This document shows positions 59,787 to 64,000 of a stretch of DNA of 64,000 nt, in pieces; position 1 is the first letter of the stretch, and every line of letters begins with the position of its first letter. A program made the position numbers and the translations under genes. The notes under the pieces are model-generated. The model was not told the DNA's origin and did no database searches. It saw only the letters and a program-made list of their open reading frames with translations. The stretch is from NCBI GenBank assembly GCA_038142005.1, contig JAYQJE010000003.1, positions 372,001 to 436,000 of the forward strand. Reading direction: 5' to 3'. The DNA comes from SHAN690 sp023262195 (GTDB lineage Bacteria; Bacteroidota; Bacteroidia; Flavobacteriales_G; Salibacteraceae).

Positions 59787-60427
59787 ATGGATTTTTTACC
59801 TCCTGATATCGAGGAATACAGCGAACGATTTACCAGCAATGAGCCGCCTCTTTTGACCGAACTGAATCGTTACACGCACAATAACGTGCTGCAACCGCGG
59901 ATGCTTGCTGGTCACTTGCAAGGCAGAGTGATTGCCATGATGAGCAAGATGATTCAACCGAAATCGGTGCTAGAAATCGGTACATACACGGGATATTCTG
60001 CGCTATGTTGGGCTGAAGGTTTGGTAGATGATGGAGTAGTACACACCATTGAAGTTGATGACGAATTAGAACCTAAAATTCGGTCGTTCATAGACCGCTC
60101 TGCACATGCATCGAGCATTAAACTGCATATTGGGTACGCTCTAGAAGTAATCAATGATCTTGATGTCAAATTCGACATTGTGTACATCGATGCTGATAAG
60201 GAGAACTACTCCAATTACTTTGATGCCGTTTTTGACAAATTAGCAACAGGCGGATACATCATTGCTGACAATGTACTTTGGAGTGGCAAAGTCACACAGA
60301 ACGAGTCAGAAATGGATCACGACACCAAATGCCTCTTCGAGTACGCCAAAAGATTCAATCGGATCAACGGGTTGAGCAGGTTCTATTTCCAATTCGCGAT
60401 GGTTTACTTATCGCACGAAAGCTATAG
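59787..60427 (+). CDS. Class I SAM-dependent O-methyltransferase, frameshift near the C-terminus
   Basis: A methyltransferase of the caffeoyl-CoA / catechol O-methyltransferase family, about 213 aa. It shows ARMLAGHLQG-like MLAGHLQGRVIAMMS, the SAM site VLEIGTYTGYSALCWAEGL, VHTIEVDDELEP, FDIVYIDADKENYSNYFD with the metal-binding Asp, and IIADNVLWSGKV. The open frame runs to 60455 with the wrong tail SRFYFQFAMVYL. Adding one G at 60369-60371 gives the standard ending VEQVLFPIRDGLLIARKL, with a stop at 60425-60427. The natural acceptor is unknown. Confidence 0.9.
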
Positions 60428-60566
60428 TTCAACGCTAAGATTATTGACCCAATGATTCATAATTCCAACTTTGATTTCCTAGAATCGTTCTAGCTTCGCA
60501 ACGAATGTTTCTCCATTTCTCTTCAAACTTTTTTCAGCAATTACGGGCTGCATTCATTGACTAGAT

Positions 60567-61061
60567 ATGCGATACTCACTATTGATTTTATTGGCACTCA
60601 TCTTTGGAGCAAATGTCTCGCTAGGCCAAAAAGGCCAAAGTGAAAGCACTTTAAAGTTTGAATTTCTAAACGGCTATTGGTTAGCCACGGTAAAGGCTCA
60701 AAATGGGATGGCATCCGAAACGTACAAACTAAAATATTCGAGCAAAGAGTTTTCTCACCTTGAGGTATCTGAGTTTCACGCATACTATAAAGACTATTTA
60801 CTTGATCGCATATCGATCAGCGTTGACTCTATTCCGCATCCGTTAAATAAAGTGTCTTTAGAAATAAATAGTGCCAAGGCTAACGGTCAATTTATTTCTT
60901 CAAGACGGGAAACTGCAGGCTCCATTCTTCATGTTAAATCAAACGCTTTTGAAGAATTGGGCAACCACAAGACCAAACTGATCATTGTGGTGGAAGACCA
61001 AAAACATGTGGCATGGCTCACCACTGATAATAACTACAGCGCAATAGTTAAGCTCAAGTAG
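60567..61061 (+). CDS. Small secreted protein of unknown function
   Basis: A 164-aa protein with a clear signal peptide (MRYSLLILLALIFGANVSLG) and no recognised domain. The mature part has regular beta-strand-like stretches (LKFEFLNGYWLATVKAQNG, YKLKYSSKEFSHLEVSEF, KLIIVVEDQKHVAWLTTDN). There are no cysteines and no lipobox, so it is probably periplasmic or released. It stands alone and overlaps the convergent ATP-grasp gene by 8 bp. I do not recognise a family. Confidence 0.6.
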   Translation: MRYSLLILLALIFGANVSLGQKGQSESTLKFEFLNGYWLATVKAQNGMASETYKLKYSSKEFSHLEVSEFHAYYKDYLLDRISISVDSIPHPLNKVSLEINSAKANGQFISSRRETAGSILHVKSNAFEELGNHKTKLIIVVEDQKHVAWLTTDNNYSAIVKLK

Positions 61062-61956
61062 ATCGGCTAAGCCTATTCTGGATGGCTTTGGCCATTGATA
61101 TTGGCGCTTGATCATTCAACCTTAGCCACAATTCAGGCTCGATCAACTCTAACTCTGATACGCACATTTGGTCGGTATTACCCCAAATTACATCCACACG
61201 CCCATAAGTCGGTATGGGGTCAACGATGCGGATTGCATTCTGAGCAAATTCTATTTCGCTCACGCTGGCTTCATAGTGAGCCAGGGTGCCACTAAAATCA
61301 TCTTGCACCCGAAAATCGCCATGCTTCGCATGCTTGATCAAGGAGTGACTGTGCTCCCCATCAAAAAGAACATGGGTCACTTCACCTTTTGTGGTAATGG
61401 AGTACTGAAACTCCTGAAGGAGCCACATTTCGTGCTCGTTCAATTCACTAAAAATCGACTCGTAGTTTTTCGCTTCAGCCCGCTTGAAACGATAGGTATG
61501 TCTCGCTGCACCGCCTATAGCTGGTTTTAATACAAACTCTTGCCAACCGCTTTGTTCACAATGACCGACTAGGCTTGTCAAACTTTTTTGGGGAATGAAT
61601 TTGGTGGCTGGAATTCGAATACCATCATTCATCAAATCCTTTAGATACGATTTATGAATATTCCATTTTATGGTGTCTAAAGGATTGATCAGCATGGTAT
61701 CCTGAGCCGCGCGATTCAGCCAAGGTTCAAATTCATCATAGCGATGAAAATAATCCCAAACTGCTCTTACCACAGCGCACCTCGTTTGGTTTAAATCGAG
61801 GGTTGGATCATCCCAATATCTGCGCTCCACGCTCATCCCGAAAGATTTCAATGCTTCGGCAAGCAATTGATCTTCAAGTATTACTTGCTTCACATACCAA
61901 TCTGGATTCTTTGCTATGAGGAAGTCCTTTTTAGTAAGTATGGTTACGTCTATCAT
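61054..61956 (-). CDS. ATP-grasp family protein (RimK/glutathione-synthetase-like)
   Basis: A 300-aa protein with an ATP-grasp fold. It starts MIDVTILTKKDFLIAKNPDWYV, has the ATP-binding stretch WQEFVLKPAIGGAARHTYRF, and the acidic metal site in VSELELIEPELWLR near the C-terminus. Members of this group join an amino acid or acid to an acceptor using ATP and include the DcsG-type proteins of cycloserine synthesis; which product forms here cannot be told. It is divergent from rsmE and convergent with the small secreted protein. Confidence 0.75.
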   Translation of the reverse strand: MIDVTILTKKDFLIAKNPDWYVKQVILEDQLLAEALKSFGMSVERRYWDDPTLDLNQTRCAVVRAVWDYFHRYDEFEPWLNRAAQDTMLINPLDTIKWNIHKSYLKDLMNDGIRIPATKFIPQKSLTSLVGHCEQSGWQEFVLKPAIGGAARHTYRFKRAEAKNYESIFSELNEHEMWLLQEFQYSITTKGEVTHVLFDGEHSHSLIKHAKHGDFRVQDDFSGTLAHYEASVSEIEFAQNAIRIVDPIPTYGRVDVIWGNTDQMCVSELELIEPELWLRLNDQAPISMAKAIQNRLSRST

Positions 61957-62009
61957 AAATCTTGCGGTCTAACAAGAGATTGTAATGCATTCTACCTCAA
62001 ATTTGTGGA

Positions 62010-62714
62010 ATGACAAAGTCAGACAAACCTCGGTTTTATATTCCAAATCTGACTCTCGAAGGCGAGCACAGGATATCGGAAGAGGAGTTTCGTCATGCCA
62101 AGGTTTTACGCATACAATCTGGGGATGAGGTAAACGCAGTTGATGGGCGTGGCAAACTATACAGTGCCATTATATCCATGTATAAACGAAATGCATCAAT
62201 TACCATCAAAGACATTGAAGCAGAAGAGGATAAACCAACAGATGGGATAATACTGGCTGTGGCGCCCACAAAAAACATTGCACGGTTTGAGTGGATTCTT
62301 GAAAAAGCCACAGAACTGGGAGTCATCAACATCATTCCTTTGCTATGTGAGCATTCCGAACGCGATCAACTCAAACCAGAGCGACTCGAAAAAATCATAG
62401 TCAGTGCTATGAAACAGTGCAAAAGGCTATGGATACCTGAATTGGCTCCATTGACTGATTTTCAATCGATGCTGAATCATCCGAGTCCCAACAAATTTAT
62501 TGCGCACTGTGCTGATCAAACCAGACATTCAGCAAATGAGCTCATGAAATCAACGAATTTGGTTTTGATAGGGCCTGAAGGAGATTTTTCGGACAACGAA
62601 ATTGAACTCGCTATAAATTCAGGATTTAAATCCTTGTCCTTAGGTGCAAACAGATTACGCACAGAAACTGCGGCTATTTCTATTTGTGCTGTCTATCATT
62701 TGGCTCACACTTAA
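62010..62714 (+). CDS. rsmE: RsmE, 16S rRNA (uracil-1498-N3)-methyltransferase
   Basis: A SPOUT methyltransferase that modifies U1498 at the ribosome decoding site. The 234-aa frame is intact. An N-terminal PUA-like part (HRISEEEFRHAKVLRIQSGDEVNAVDGRGKLY) precedes the knotted catalytic domain with PTKNIARFEWILEKATELGV, MKQCKRLWIPELAPL, LIGPEGDFSDNEI and SLGANRLRTETAA. Its TAA is directly followed by the TTG start of the DUF4159 gene. Confidence 0.95.
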   Translation: MTKSDKPRFYIPNLTLEGEHRISEEEFRHAKVLRIQSGDEVNAVDGRGKLYSAIISMYKRNASITIKDIEAEEDKPTDGIILAVAPTKNIARFEWILEKATELGVINIIPLLCEHSERDQLKPERLEKIIVSAMKQCKRLWIPELAPLTDFQSMLNHPSPNKFIAHCADQTRHSANELMKSTNLVLIGPEGDFSDNEIELAINSGFKSLSLGANRLRTETAAISICAVYHLAHT

Positions 62715-63401
62715 TTGAGGCGTACCTTCGAATTGGTGAAATTGCTCACATTAGCCATATTGCTCACATTCATAACCTCATCATGGGCACAAGAAATCAA
62801 ACTGGGCTTGGTTCAATATCAAGGTGGAGGAGATTGGTATGCGAATCTAGATACCTCTTTGCCCAATTTGGCGGCTTTTGCCAATAAAAACTTAGGGACA
62901 AAAATTGATGAAGAGCAGGCCATTGTATCCCTTGACGATCCTTCCTTGTATCAATACCCATTCTTACACCTCACAGGTCATGGTAACATTGTGCTATCCG
63001 ATGCTGAAGTCAATAATTTGAGGAATTACCTCTTGGCGGAAGGTTTCTTGCATATTGATGACAACTATGGGATGGATAAATTCATTCGGCCACAGCTGAA
63101 GCGCGTTTTTCCCGAGCTCGATCTCGTGGAATTGCCATCGGGTCACCCAATATTTCACCAAACGTTTGATTTTGCTGAGGGCTTGCCAAAAATTCATGAG
63201 CATGATAATAATCGGCCGCAAGCCCTAGGCTTGATTAAGGATGGCAAACTTCTATGCTTATATACCTATGAAAGTGATTTGGGCGATGGTTGGGAAGACC
63301 CGCGAATTCACAACGATACTCAGGAGAATCACATCGAAGCCCTTCAAATGGGCGCCAATATTTTGGAGTACATTTTTATGAATGCTCAAAAAAATGGATA
63401 A
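62715..63401 (+). CDS. DUF4159 protein with signal peptide
   Basis: A 228-aa secreted or periplasmic protein. The signal (VKLLTLAILLTFITSSWAQ) precedes a DUF4159 domain: KLGLVQYQGGGDWYANLDTSLPNLAAFANKNLG, FLHLTGHGNIVLSDAEVNNLRNYLLAEGFLHIDDNYGMDK, and GHPIFHQTFDFAEGLPKI. It resembles glutamine amidotransferase-like folds by the segment HLTGHGNIVL, but no catalytic Cys is seen. Function unknown. It starts with TTG right after the rsmE stop and overlaps the ion channel gene by 8 bp, so it is likely co-translated with both. Confidence 0.85.
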   Translation: MRRTFELVKLLTLAILLTFITSSWAQEIKLGLVQYQGGGDWYANLDTSLPNLAAFANKNLGTKIDEEQAIVSLDDPSLYQYPFLHLTGHGNIVLSDAEVNNLRNYLLAEGFLHIDDNYGMDKFIRPQLKRVFPELDLVELPSGHPIFHQTFDFAEGLPKIHEHDNNRPQALGLIKDGKLLCLYTYESDLGDGWEDPRIHNDTQENHIEALQMGANILEYIFMNAQKNG

Positions 63402-64000
63402 GCCAAAAAGCAAGATCGAGCGAGTACGGCAGCAGCTTTACATCATCATATTTGGCACCGATACGCCTGCTGGAAAAAACTTTGATATTGCTTTGCTCTG
63501 GGCCATTGTATTGAGCACATTGGCATTGATGCTTGAAAGCGTTAGAGAAATCAGCAACGTTTATGGAACCTATCTCTTGTATGCAGAATACTTCTTCACA
63601 GGATTATTTACAGTGGAGTTTATCCTGAGACTATGGACATCGCGCAAACCGTGGGGATATGTGTTTAGCTTCTATGGTATTGTGGACATACTCTCCATTT
63701 TGCCTACCTACATCACCATTTTCTTCATCAATTCGCAATTCTTGACCGTAATTCGGATTTTCCGATTGATGCGGGTATTCAGAGTATTAAAATTAGGCCG
63801 ATCCATGCGCGAGGCTGATGTACTGTGGACCTCTTTGAAAGCGAGCAGGGCAAAAATCGGAGTGTTTTTATTTGCCGTATTCAATATAGCCGTGATCATG
63901 GGCACCATCATGTACATAGTAGAAGGAGGTGACCATGGCTTTACCAGCATTCCCAGAAGCATTTACTGGGCAATTGTGACCATGACCACCGTAGGGTTTG
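63394..64000 (+). CDS. Voltage-gated cation (potassium) channel, N-terminal part, cut by window edge
   Basis: A membrane protein running off the window end; 202 codons are visible from ATG 63394. Four helices precede a voltage-sensor S4 with an arginine every third residue (VIRIFRLMRVFRVLKLGR). A further helix S5 (IGVFLFAVFNIAVIMGTIMYIVEG) and the start of the pore loop (RSIYWAIVTMTTVGF) follow, just before the filter would be completed at the edge. The pattern fits bacterial Kv-type potassium channels. Its ATG lies inside the DUF4159 gene, overlapping its stop. Confidence 0.88.
   Translation, partial: MDKPKSKIERVRQQLYIIIFGTDTPAGKNFDIALLWAIVLSTLALMLESVREISNVYGTYLLYAEYFFTGLFTVEFILRLWTSRKPWGYVFSFYGIVDILSILPTYITIFFINSQFLTVIRIFRLMRVFRVLKLGRSMREADVLWTSLKASRAKIGVFLFAVFNIAVIMGTIMYIVEGGDHGFTSIPRSIYWAIVTMTTVGF

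Noticed and set aside
60380..60455. O-methyltransferase tail SRFYFQFAMVYL with stop at 60455
   Set aside because: The other frame reads VEQVLFPIRDGLLIARKL, the standard ending of the family.
1..64000. Insertion sequences, prophage, CRISPR array, tRNA or rRNA genes
   Set aside because: No transposase or integrase motifs, no regularly spaced direct repeats and no tRNA-like cloverleaf apart from the tmRNA ends were seen.

Overview
The window comes from a Bacteroidota genome, most likely a marine-type member of the Flavobacteriales. Supporting signs are the type IX secretion (T9SS) and gliding proteins PorX, PorT, PorP/SprF and two proteins with type B (gliding-type) C-terminal sorting domains. 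Others are the fused lpxC-fabZ gene, a short RpoD of about 288 aa, a TamL-type Omp85 lipoprotein, a TonB receptor paired with a DUF4249 lipoprotein, a tmRNA tag ending in YALAA, and promoters of the form TTTG-N18-TAnnTTTG. No plasmid, phage, insertion sequence, CRISPR array, rRNA or tRNA was seen. The gene content is almost all core chromosome.

Layout. 1-7.2 kb: end of an ABC exporter, uvrA (minus), an ECF sigma factor, an aldo/keto reductase and the T9SS regulator porX (minus). 7.3-12.4 kb: an HD phosphohydrolase, then the lipid A operon lpxD, lpxC-fabZ, lpxA and an orphan ABC ATPase. 12.4-18.2 kb: a secreted choice-of-anchor-L/PKD protein, purE, purK, porT and a SpoU-family RNA methyltransferase. 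18.3-25.1 kb: tamL, accD, rpsO, pnp and rpoD. 25.2-34.4 kb (minus): a three-gene surface cassette made of a giant glycine-rich repeat adhesin, a PorP/SprF protein and a PD40/OmpA protein, all coupled by start/stop overlaps. 35-39.3 kb: rpe, a saccharopine dehydrogenase-like enzyme, a small barrel protein, tmRNA, a lipoprotein and a DUF423 protein. 39.4-45.2 kb: pckA, purB, an ABC exporter and a glycosyltransferase. 45.3-48.9 kb: a tiny Cys/Lys-rich protein, a DUF4249 lipoprotein and a TonB receptor. 49.1-54.9 kb: a MarR regulator and the fatty acid beta-oxidation operon. 55-64 kb: a PorE-like envelope protein, an M16 protease, an O-antigen-ligase-like protein, an O-methyltransferase, a small secreted protein, an ATP-grasp enzyme, rsmE, a DUF4159 protein and the start of a voltage-gated cation channel.

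Sequence quality strongly affects the annotation. About 30 reading-frame breaks hit more than 20 loci, including essential genes (lpxD, accD's neighbours pnp and rpoD, purB, purK, tamL). In nearly every case adding or removing one base in a homopolymer restores the family's expected sequence. I treat these as sequencing or consensus errors and annotate each gene over its full span. In pckA two opposite errors cancel and replace the P-loop with false residues while leaving the ORF open.

The most interesting biology is the secreted adhesin / SprF / OmpA cassette at 25.2-34.4 kb. Next come the perfect 18-bp palindrome in front of the MarR-fad operon, and two tiny genes (45282-45396 and 34455-34619) that standard annotation would miss.
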